Positions 1 to 6,851 of a stretch of DNA of 50,292 bases are shown here, piece after piece. A program made the position numbers and the translations under genes. Source of the stretch: Alphaproteobacteria bacterium RIFCSPLOWO2_01_FULL_40_26 (GTDB lineage Bacteria > Pseudomonadota > Alphaproteobacteria > Rickettsiales > UBA1997); assembly GCA_001767955.1 (NCBI GenBank), contig MEMO01000023.1, forward strand, positions 1 to 50,292, in the 5' to 3' direction. A model generated the notes under the pieces. It searched no databases. It was given only the letters and a program-made list of their open reading frames with translations, and was not told the origin of the DNA. The number at the start of each line of letters is the position of its first letter. The stretch's first letter is position 1.

Positions 1-113
1 CTTTGACGAGATGGACCCCGCAACAAGTGCGGGGTGACAGTGTGGTGAGATTTGTGATTTAGCTTAGAGTCTGTAAATTTGAATCTGGGTTTCTTAAGCG
101 TTATTGGGGTTAT
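1..113. repeat. Partial copy of the ~169-bp palindromic repeat
   Basis: The stretch from about 30 to 113 is nearly identical to 17133-17218, including the words gcttagagtctgtaaat and cgttattggggtta. Only the right half of the palindrome is comparable, and its left part diverges or lies outside the window. Bases 15-35 also form a GC-rich hairpin around accccgc/gcggggt. It abuts the 3' end of the P1B ATPase gene, whose stop codon is at 114-116, so it may help end that transcript. That role is inferred. Confidence 0.75.
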
Positions 114-2387
114 TTAAATTTTAATTGTTTTTAAGCGTAAAGAATTAGCGATTACTGAAACTGAGCTGAGCGACATTGCCGCCGCAGCGAAGATCGGACT
201 CAAATGAAACCCAAATAAACCAGCAGCTAAAGGAATGCCAAGTGCGTTGTAACCAAAAGCAAAAAACAGATTTTCTTTGATGTTACGCATAGTCTTTTTT
301 GAAAGCTTATGAGCTTTGACCAACTTGGCTAAATCACCTTGAAGTAAAACAATTCCAGCGCTTTCAATTGCCACATCAGTTCCATTGGCAACTGCAATTC
401 CAATATCAGCCATTGCCAAAGCTGGAGCATCATTAATGCCATCTCCGACCATTGCCACGATACTTCTTTTTGATTTGAATTCGGAAATAATTTTGCTTTT
501 ATCCTCCGGCAAAACTTCGGCAAAGATTTCGCTGATTCCCAATTTTTTTGCTACTTTCTCAGCGGTTTTTTTGTTATCGCCGGTGAGCATCACTATTCTC
601 AGGCCAAGATTCTGGAGTGTTTTAACCGCATCAAAACTTGATGGCTTAATGGCATCTTCAATTGCAAAAATGGCAGATAATTTTTGATCAACTGCCATAA
701 AAATCACTGTTGCGCCTTCTGCTTTTAACTCATCAGCTTGTGGTTTTAATTCTTCGCAACTCACTTTATGGGACTGTCGCAAATCCCCATTTCTTACCAT
801 TTTTAAACTCGACAAGCCATTGTAAATCAAGGGTTCAGATTTTTCAGAAAGTTGATTTGCGACGGGGCCTTTATTTTCTTCTAAAAATCTGGAATTGCCG
901 ATTAGGATTTTTTTATTTTCAACTTCACCACTGACACCTTTACCAATCGGAGTAATAAAATTTCTCACTTCTTGTAGGTTTATTTGACGCTCTTTAGCAG
1001 CATTTGTAATTGCTTTGGCCAGTGGATGTTCGCTTTGATTTTCTATACTTGCGGCAAGCGTTAAAACTTCTGTTTCAGAAAAGTTTTTAGCTGGAATTAT
1101 TTTAGTTAGATGCGGTTTTCCTTCTGTGAGCGTTCCAGTTTTATCAACCACGATCACATCAACTTTTTCCATACGCTCAAGGCTCTCAGCATTCTTTATC
1201 AGCACTCCATTTGATGCGCCCTTACCAAGTGCAACGATGATCGACATTGGCGTTGCAAGCCCAAGCGCACAAGGACAAGCGATAATCAGAACCGCAACCG
1301 CAGAAATTAATCCACGAATTGAATCACCAAAGAAAACCGTCCAGACAAAAAATGTCAGAATAGAAATTCCGATAACAAGCGGCACAAACCATGACGAAAT
1401 CTGATCAGCTAATTTTTGAATTTTGGTTTGACTACGTTTGGCTTCAGAAACCATTTTGATGATTTTACTTAGCATCGAATCTTCACCCATTTGCAAAACC
1501 TTCATCACGAAAGAACCATCTTGATTGATGGTTGCGCCAATAATCTTATCACCGATCTGCTTTTTTACTGGCATTGATTCACCGGTAATCATTGATTCAT
1601 CAATATTGCTGACACCTTCCACAATCTCACCATCAGCAGGAATTTTTTCACCAGGACGGACGTGCAATAGATCGCCAACCTGAATTTGCTCAATGTCAAT
1701 TTCTTCTTCACCATTTTTTGTGAGGCGGTGAGCAATTGTCGGAGTAAGTTTTATTAAAGCCTGAATCGCATTAGAAGTATTTTTGCGCGCCTTAATTTCG
1801 AGAATCTGACCAAGTAAAACCAAAACAATAATCACCGATGACGCTTCAAAATAAACAGCAATGATGCCTTCATGAGTAAAAAATTCTTGCGGAAAGGTAG
1901 TTGGAAATAAAACTGCAACAAAGCTGTAGACCCATGCTACACCTGTTCCAAGCGCAATTAAAGTGAACATGTTTGATGAACGATTCTTTAAAGAATCAGC
2001 AGCTTTTTTAAAGAAAGGAAAGCCACTCCAGAACACAACGAAACTCGATAAGACCAATTGAATCATCTGCGAAGTTTTGGCGGATAAAATTGTGCTGAAG
2101 TCAAAAAAATGCCCACCCATTTCCATGGCAAAAATCGGCAATGTTAGAATTAATGCGACCAAAAACCTCTTTTTAAAATCAGATAATTCTTCATCAAAAC
2201 CATCATCACTTGCCGTAACTTCAGCTTCCAAAGCCATGCCACATATCGGGCAATTTCCCGGCTTATCTTGCCTGATTTGCGGGTGCATCGGGCAAGTGTA
2301 AATCGCGTTCAGTTGTTTTGTATCTTGCAGCACAACGGGGGCGTTGGTGTGGCAACAATCTTTATGATGAGCGTGATTTTCGTGCAT
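114..2387 (-). CDS. Heavy-metal (Cu/Ag-type) P1B ATPase carrying an in-frame mobile-element insertion
   Basis: This is an inner-membrane pump that exports copper- or silver-like ions using ATP. From the ATG at 2387 it is 757 residues. A TTG 57 bases upstream would add 19 residues but looks less likely. The N-terminus is His-rich (HENHAHHKDCCH), followed by a Cys-rich metal-binding module (CPMHP...CPICGMAL) in place of a CxxC HMA domain, as in CopB/SilP-like pumps. The transmembrane metal site CPC is at about 371-373, the phosphorylated Asp of DKTGTLT is near 415, and SEHPLAKA and GDGINDAPALA are present. About 34 residues near 507-540 (GPVANQLSEKSEP...RNGDLRQS) are encoded by a 100-bp mobile element. 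Without them EENK joins VSCEELK, as family members read. It stands alone next to a repeat. Whether the pump still works is unknown, because the insertion lies in the nucleotide-binding domain. Confidence 0.93.
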   Translation of the reverse strand: MHENHAHHKDCCHTNAPVVLQDTKQLNAIYTCPMHPQIRQDKPGNCPICGMALEAEVTASDDGFDEELSDFKKRFLVALILTLPIFAMEMGGHFFDFSTILSAKTSQMIQLVLSSFVVFWSGFPFFKKAADSLKNRSSNMFTLIALGTGVAWVYSFVAVLFPTTFPQEFFTHEGIIAVYFEASSVIIVLVLLGQILEIKARKNTSNAIQALIKLTPTIAHRLTKNGEEEIDIEQIQVGDLLHVRPGEKIPADGEIVEGVSNIDESMITGESMPVKKQIGDKIIGATINQDGSFVMKVLQMGEDSMLSKIIKMVSEAKRSQTKIQKLADQISSWFVPLVIGISILTFFVWTVFFGDSIRGLISAVAVLIIACPCALGLATPMSIIVALGKGASNGVLIKNAESLERMEKVDVIVVDKTGTLTEGKPHLTKIIPAKNFSETEVLTLAASIENQSEHPLAKAITNAAKERQINLQEVRNFITPIGKGVSGEVENKKILIGNSRFLEENKGPVANQLSEKSEPLIYNGLSSLKMVRNGDLRQSHKVSCEELKPQADELKAEGATVIFMAVDQKLSAIFAIEDAIKPSSFDAVKTLQNLGLRIVMLTGDNKKTAEKVAKKLGISEIFAEVLPEDKSKIISEFKSKRSIVAMVGDGINDAPALAMADIGIAVANGTDVAIESAGIVLLQGDLAKLVKAHKLSKKTMRNIKENLFFAFGYNALGIPLAAGLFGFHLSPIFAAAAMSLSSVSVIANSLRLKTIKI
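770..869 (+). mobile_element. 100-bp miniature inverted-repeat element, copy 1 (inside the P1B ATPase gene)
   Basis: The element runs from gggactgtcgcaaatc to gatttgcgacggggcc, and these ends are inverted repeats of each other. It is flanked by a perfect 5-bp duplication, TTTAT (765-769 and 870-874). Element plus duplication is 105 bp, so the host frame is kept. The host gene reads the minus strand of the element in its only open frame on that strand. Confidence 0.93.
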
Positions 2388-2447
2388 ATCAATATTATGA
2401 GTGATTCGGTTTGCAATAGATGTTGGCGGGGCGAATGACCCCAATTG

Positions 2448-2562
2448 CGAACTTTTCTCCGTTTTTGCGAAGCTAGTATTTTCAAGGGTTTGAAGACTAT
2501 TTCAAATGTACCAAAAAGTTCGCAGTATAAATCTTGATAGGCAATATACCCTTTTGCGAACC
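2448..2562 (+). repeat. Left copy of a diverged ~110-bp repeat flanking the AbiE module
   Basis: Ordered blocks cgaacttttctccgtt, atgtacc, agttcgca, aggcaa and cttttgcgaac recur in the same order, on the opposite strand, at 6342-6236. Sequence between the blocks has diverged, but spacing is similar (block offsets of about 58 and 103 here against 51 and 94 there). Both copies begin and end with a gcgaactttt-like word. The stretch 2563-2637 holds nothing else I recognise. Confidence 0.7.
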
Positions 2563-2637
2563 TTTAGTATTAGTATCTCCAATGCGGTCTAAAACCTTGC
2601 TACTATTGGTCATTTTAGATATACCTAATTTTCGAAG

Positions 2638-2669
2638 AAATTTCGAAAATTATAGCGTTTTCGAAATTT
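2638..2669 (-). terminator. Perfect 12-bp-arm hairpin after the small secreted-protein gene
   Basis: The arms aaatttcgaaaa (2638-2649) and ttttcgaaattt (2658-2669) are perfect complements with an 8-base loop. They start at the stop codon of the 2668-2985 gene. There is no clean U-run, so it may act as a weak terminator or an mRNA 3' stabiliser. Confidence 0.5.
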
Positions 2670-2985
2670 ACCTAATTTTTCTATAACACTCACTTCCGCC
2701 TTCTTCGGTACAACAGACATAAGACCATCCAGAATTATTTCCCAATTCTTTCGATGCAGCATAATCATATGCAATACTTCCGCACGAGGCTGCGCCTTTT
2801 GTTCTGCCTAAATTATAATCTTTGTCACCATCGGGAAATCGAAACCAAACATTTACATACACATCTTCATAACGTGACAATGGCAATTCGTCCGGTGGAC
2901 CAAAAACTTTTGCTGTTCCAAGACCGCCTCCGGTACACTTATAGAGAATAAAGACCGAGATTATTATTAAGATAATTTTGCCCAT
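2668..2985 (-). CDS. Small exported protein, function unknown
   Basis: I do not recognise this 105-residue protein. It starts with a lysine and about 14 hydrophobic residues (MGKIILIIISVFILYKC), which looks like a signal peptide or lipoprotein signal, although LYKC is a poor lipobox. The mature part is polar and carries four further cysteines, including a CC pair near residues 91-92, which suggests disulfides in the periplasm. It lies just downstream of the AbiE toxin gene on the same strand, separated by 31 bases, and inside the repeat-flanked module. It could be module cargo or an unrelated small lipoprotein. A hairpin follows the stop codon. Confidence 0.55.
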   Translation of the reverse strand: MGKIILIIISVFILYKCTGGGLGTAKVFGPPDELPLSRYEDVYVNVWFRFPDGDKDYNLGRTKGAASCGSIAYDYAASKELGNNSGWSYVCCTEEGGSECYRKIR

Positions 2986-3016
2986 ATGATTTATAAAAAT
3001 GTTATTTCTTCAGATT

Positions 3017-4282
3017 TTATTTTCTTGTTCTACCTAAGTAATTTCTAGATGAGAAAACCACGGGTCGGCTACTAATCTTCGGTGCATTAATACCGCCATC
3101 TTCAACAATTTCTATTTCATACTTAGGCATAAAGACATTGCTTGTAACTGTGGCGCCAATCATACGGTCAATACGAAATGCTTTTGGCTTACCTTCATGA
3201 ATTGCGTAGAGTAGAATTTTATTTTCAGAAGTAGTCCTGAATGAGTATGGTTCTAGGATGTATTGCTTATGTTCTCTTTTTTCATTTTGGTAATCGAGAT
3301 TAATACACAAATGACTCGCAGCAGCAAATCTGATATTCTGCACAACTTTTAATCTACTTTCAAAAATAGAATTTCTACTTCCTTCATCTTTGCCAATTCT
3401 CAAAACTGGTAATGGTTTTTTATTTAAATGACCGGCAAGCCAATTAAAAAATATTGGTAATTCGTTCCAATAGCTTTCAAACGGGGGTAATATTTGTAGC
3501 TGATGTTTAAGTTGGCTATCCCATTGAACCCTGAATTCTTCTTGCTTCGGATCAAGTGTTTCCATGCTTGGAACGGCGATGCCTTTAAAACCGCATTTTT
3601 CTTTGATGGAAGTATTTAATTTTTCTAAATCAACTTCGATGCCGTGACGGTACATGTTGACCACATCGTAAAGATCCCTTGCACCAGGCCGTTTTCTTTC
3701 ATCTAAAGCTCGAGTTTTTTCTGCAAAAAGATCAATGTAGTGATAACAAAGAGCGGAAAATAATTTTTTATCTTTGTCAGAATAGATGTGATCTATCTGC
3801 ATCCTGACTGGCTCTAAAACAACTTTTTCATCAATAGTTAAATCTAATTTAATTGTAGGAGCGGAGCCACCTTGGCCAACAGTCATTGGACCGCGGTAAT
3901 AAATATTTCCCTTACAAGAATCGTTGTCTCTTAAGTTTTTATAAATCTCGATTTTGATTGGTGAGAATTTGCCATCGGCTGCAACATCAATGCCAGAGTT
4001 GTTATAAACCCACTGCGCAATTTCAGAAAAAGTTTTTTTGAGGAACTCTTCATTTAGATGGGCTGGATCAAGCAATGTGAAATCAAGATCTTCGGAAAAT
4101 CTATAAGTTTCAAAAAAGCATTTCTTCAAACACGTTCCGCCTTTGAACAGCCATTTATCTTTTAAGTCTTTGTGGCTAGAAATGCCTGCCAGTAGCCATC
4201 CCAGAACATAATCTTTTTCAATTACTTTCGGTTCCAGAGATAATTCTCCGGCTTTTTCTAAGATCTCTCTTTTATCAATCAT
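3017..4282 (-). CDS. AbiEii-type nucleotidyltransferase toxin
   Basis: This 421-residue protein belongs to the AbiEii/AbiGii toxin family. These are DNA polymerase beta-like nucleotidyltransferases that block growth, often during phage infection, and are held in check by AbiEi. Visible motifs are KGGTCLKK (47-54), with the conserved GG(T/S), then SEDLDF (63-68) with the metal-binding acidic pair D65 and D67, and a basic/acidic motif KTRALDERKRPGARDLYD near 189-206. The C-terminal 150 residues are less conserved in appearance. The gene overlaps the antitoxin gene by 8 bases, which fits translational coupling. Family assignment is firm. The phage-defence role is inferred from the family. Confidence 0.9.
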   Translation of the reverse strand: MIDKREILEKAGELSLEPKVIEKDYVLGWLLAGISSHKDLKDKWLFKGGTCLKKCFFETYRFSEDLDFTLLDPAHLNEEFLKKTFSEIAQWVYNNSGIDVAADGKFSPIKIEIYKNLRDNDSCKGNIYYRGPMTVGQGGSAPTIKLDLTIDEKVVLEPVRMQIDHIYSDKDKKLFSALCYHYIDLFAEKTRALDERKRPGARDLYDVVNMYRHGIEVDLEKLNTSIKEKCGFKGIAVPSMETLDPKQEEFRVQWDSQLKHQLQILPPFESYWNELPIFFNWLAGHLNKKPLPVLRIGKDEGSRNSIFESRLKVVQNIRFAAASHLCINLDYQNEKREHKQYILEPYSFRTTSENKILLYAIHEGKPKAFRIDRMIGATVTSNVFMPKYEIEIVEDGGINAPKISSRPVVFSSRNYLGRTRK

Positions 4283-5084
4283 GGTGGTGACTCCAATTTT
4301 GTGGTATTAGTAATTTCCATTTTGTGGAAATTTTTAAATCTTTATATTCGTTATCTAACTTTGAATTTCCTTTCGAAATATTTTTCTCGCAGACCTTAAC
4401 GATGCTTGAATATTTTTCTGCATTGAAACCTTCCAACAAAAATCCAAGACGTTTGAAAGCTGTTTTGTTGCCAAGTTTTTTTAGGTAAGAGAGCAGTAGC
4501 TCCTGATTAAAATGTTCTGATTCTAAATAGCTGAGCAAGCATTTTTCTGCATGAGAAATTCCGCCACCAAGATTCGGATCATTAAGTATATCAGCGATTG
4601 TTCGATGTGGATCTGAAATGTTAATTTTTACCGATCCTCTCCACAAAACTTTTAATCCAAAAAAATTTTCTTCTTTGGTTTTCTTTAAGGAAAAAGTTTG
4701 GCTCTGAATTATTTCATTTCGATTTTTGATCGGCTTGCTAGTCAAAATACAAATCGAACTAAAAATTTGCTCAGTAAATCCCCAATGTTCAGCAGCAGAC
4801 CATCCGCCAACATAAGCTGGTGAAAAGAGAGTCGGAACAACAACCCAAACATCTTCTAAAACTTGCTCACTTGAAACCGTGTCCATCGGAATCGGAGCAT
4901 AAAATCCGCGCTTAATTCTTTTTAACCATCCTTGCTCAGCCCACTCAGCTAATTGTCTTGCAGCCGCATTTCTTCCCATTTTTAAAACTGAAGCACAGTG
5001 CTCTACGGAAAATACTGGACCAGAGCTTCGAAGTAATTGAGCTATTTTTTCTCTACTCTCTGAACTTCTTACTTTGCTTATCAT
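4275..5084 (-). CDS. AbiEi-type antitoxin with winged-helix DNA-binding domain
   Basis: This 269-residue protein is the partner of the AbiEii toxin downstream. The first ~60 residues look like a winged helix-turn-helix (REKIAQLLRSSGPVFSVEHC, then GRNAAARQLAEWAEQGWLKR). The middle has the family's usual VVPTLFSPAYVGGWSAAEHWG segment and the DPHRTIADIL motif. Known AbiEi proteins repress their own promoter through this domain and neutralise the toxin without forming a stable complex (type IV). An inverted-repeat pair directly upstream is a plausible operator. The gene overlaps abiEii by 8 bases and is divergent from the AbiJ-like gene at 5215. Confidence 0.88.
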   Translation of the reverse strand: MISKVRSSESREKIAQLLRSSGPVFSVEHCASVLKMGRNAAARQLAEWAEQGWLKRIKRGFYAPIPMDTVSSEQVLEDVWVVVPTLFSPAYVGGWSAAEHWGFTEQIFSSICILTSKPIKNRNEIIQSQTFSLKKTKEENFFGLKVLWRGSVKINISDPHRTIADILNDPNLGGGISHAEKCLLSYLESEHFNQELLLSYLKKLGNKTAFKRLGFLLEGFNAEKYSSIVKVCEKNISKGNSKLDNEYKDLKISTKWKLLIPQNWSHHHD

Positions 5085-5090
5085 AAAAAC

Positions 5091-5145
5091 TATATTAAAA
5101 ATGCTTTAATTAGGTTAAAAGCATAAATTGAGCACTTTTAATATA
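5091..5145. promoter_or_regulatory. Nested inverted repeats, candidate AbiEi operator
   Basis: Outer arms tatattaaaaatgc (5091-5104) and gcacttttaatata (5132-5145) pair with one mismatch. Inner arms atgctttaa (5101-5109) and ttaaaagcat (5115-5124) pair with one bulge. They lie 7-61 bases upstream of the antitoxin start, in the 130-bp gap shared with the divergent 5215 gene. Characterised AbiEi proteins bind inverted repeats in their own promoters. The assignment here is inference. Confidence 0.55.
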
Positions 5146-5214
5146 AAATCAAGCTGTTATATTTAGTAAATCAATTTGATTTTGAGAAATTACTAAACTG
5201 ATTACTTTTTAATT

Positions 5215-6078
5215 ATGACGAGATTTTCACAAATATACCTAGAGCGCGGCAAGCCCAGCAATGATGGCGTCAGAATGCGCCGAAGATTGTATAAATTATT
5301 TGACGATTTATGTCCGACCAACGATCGACACATGATGAATGATATAATCCATAGAGAATTGGGGCAAGATATAGCTCAGTGTGGCACGATGAACTATTAC
5401 TACCCATTCGATGAATTTTTTGAGAATTGCGAGCTGCGCGACTTATTGGATATGCCAAGCATGATTGCAAAATATATCAAAGCTAAGGCAGTAAAGAACG
5501 GATTTGGCGGTAAGAAAGAAATAGAAAAATTACTGGTTGTCACAAACCGCATTTTTAGGGAAGAAAATGTTTTTTATCAAATAGATGATAATGGCGTTGT
5601 TCATCTTTCTCCAGATGAAGAGTTTGAGAAAAATCGTTCATCAACGCTAAAATCTCTCGAGGATCCACGCTATAAAGCAGTTCTAAATCATTTTGAACAG
5701 GCTCACAAGAGTTTGTTAAAACCTCAATATGATTATGCAATTCGAGATATTTTTTATGCCGCTGAATCTTTGGTAAAATTGATGACGGATTATGATAAAC
5801 TGAATGAGAAGTTGTGTCGTGATCTTTTAACAAAAAATGCTAATAAGGCAATTTCGAGCAATAAGCATTCTGAAAAGATGGTGGTATCAATTATGAAAGG
5901 CTATGCTGAGCAAATGGAAGGATATCATGAATTCCGCCACGCACAACCGACCGATAATAATGCATCTATCGAATTAGCCGTATTTGCCGTCAGTAATTTT
6001 TCATCATTCATAAGATTCTTGGTTGAGGTTGATCAAAAACTTATAGCAACAAGCGAAATCAGCCCACAAAAGGTCTAG
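5215..6078 (+). CDS. AbiJ-like abortive-infection family protein (tentative)
   Basis: This 287-residue soluble protein has an N-terminus (MTRFSQIYLERGKPSNDGVR, then RRLYKLFDDL) that resembles the AbiJ-type N-terminal domain, which opens with FSxRxG and a basic helix. The C-terminal half is helical and ends in EFRHAQPTDNNASIELAVFA followed by a hydrophobic helix. This resembles the Abi C-terminal domain, where an RHG-like motif is followed by an E-A/L-rich helix. I do not see a clean HEPN Rx4-6H motif. It is divergent from the AbiE pair across a 130-bp regulatory gap, so the three genes look like one defence cluster. The family call is tentative. Its being a real gene is well supported by length and context. 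Confidence 0.6.
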   Translation: MTRFSQIYLERGKPSNDGVRMRRRLYKLFDDLCPTNDRHMMNDIIHRELGQDIAQCGTMNYYYPFDEFFENCELRDLLDMPSMIAKYIKAKAVKNGFGGKKEIEKLLVVTNRIFREENVFYQIDDNGVVHLSPDEEFEKNRSSTLKSLEDPRYKAVLNHFEQAHKSLLKPQYDYAIRDIFYAAESLVKLMTDYDKLNEKLCRDLLTKNANKAISSNKHSEKMVVSIMKGYAEQMEGYHEFRHAQPTDNNASIELAVFAVSNFSSFIRFLVEVDQKLIATSEISPQKV

Positions 6079-6235
6079 ATTAAAAGTTGAGACACACAAA
6101 AAATAATCTCCAAATCTCCGTTTCAAGTGAACCGGATTTTGAACAGTAGTATCAATGCTTCACAAAGATTATCTGCAAAAACATCTCCAATTTTTTCCGC
6201 TTCTCAGGAATTAAAAACAAATTCTGAGCGATTAA

Positions 6236-6342
6236 AAGTTCGCAAAAGTCCCCTTTGCCTGTGCGGTTTATTGCGAACTAAAAAGGTACATATGATTGAG
6301 CTATAGCTAGAGCGGTCGGAGGTCGTAACGGAGAAAAGTTCG
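6236..6342 (-). repeat. Right, inverted copy of the ~110-bp repeat flanking the AbiE module
   Basis: Read on the minus strand this carries the same ordered blocks as 2448-2562, starting with a 16-base identical word cgaacttttctccgtt (at 6342-6327). Together the two copies bracket 3.9 kb of defence-like genes in opposite orientation. The surrounding gene-free stretch, 6079-6404, contains nothing else that I recognise. Confidence 0.7.
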
Positions 6343-6404
6343 TAGGAAAGCGATGAAAAATCAAAAGTGGTCTGAAGCCTTATTGCTGTAGGGCTGGCAA
6401 GGCG

Positions 6405-6498
6405 TGGCGGACGGAGGGGGATTCGAACCCCCGATATAGCTTTTCAACCATATATCGGTTTAGCAAACCGACGCCTTCAGCCTCTCGGCCATCCGTCC
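6405..6498 (-). tRNA. tRNA-Ser (anticodon GCU)
   Basis: The acceptor stem GGACGGA pairs with TCCGTCC, followed by discriminator G and an encoded CCA. The anticodon stem TCGGT/ACCGA encloses TTGCTAA, giving GCU, which reads AGC and AGU serine codons. A long variable arm (ATATATGG...GCTATAT) is typical of a class II tRNA, as is the 94-base length. The T-arm GGGGGTTCGAATCCCCC is perfect. It lies 63 bases beyond the inverted repeat bounding the AbiE module, so it could mark an integration spot, but no duplicated tRNA 3' end was seen. Confidence 0.96.
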
Positions 6499-6588
6499 AA
6501 ACTAAATTCTTCAGCTAGTGAAGGCATCCATTTTCACACTGCTTTGCATATGTAGTCAACTCCGGCTATTTGTTGCAAAAATCATAAA

Positions 6589-6688
6589 GGGACTGTCGCA
6601 AATCCCCGTTTCTCACCATTTTTAAACTCGACGAGCCCTTGTAAATCAAGGGTTCAGATTTTTCAGAAAGTTGATTTGCGACATGGCC
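6589..6688 (+). mobile_element. 100-bp miniature inverted-repeat element, copy 2 (intergenic)
   Basis: This full-length copy has terminal inverted repeats and a perfect 5-bp duplication, ATAAA (6584-6588 and 6689-6693). It sits in the 353-bp gene-free stretch between tRNA-Ser and nrdA. It differs at few positions from copies 1, 3 and 5 and has the internal hairpin cccttg/caaggg. I see no other feature in 6499-6851. Confidence 0.95.
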
Positions 6689-6851
6689 ATAAATCCCGAA
6701 TCCCAACTCTTAAATCAAAAAATTCCCGCTAGACAAATAATTTTTGCGAAAATAAAAAATTTTAAAAACAAGATATAGTAGGCAGGATCGTCATAAAACC
6801 ACTAGATATAGTCCAAAGCTGCTTTTCAATAACTTTCTTCGACTTCATTAA

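Noticed and set aside
710..934. An open frame on the plus strand across the 100-bp element in the P1B ATPase gene
   Set aside because: It is the shadow of the element's open plus-strand frame plus antisense of the ATPase; it has no start signal or family, and the ATPase frame is clearly real.
6405..6498. tRNA-Ser as an integrase attachment site
   Set aside because: No integrase gene and no second copy of the tRNA 3' end were found in the window.
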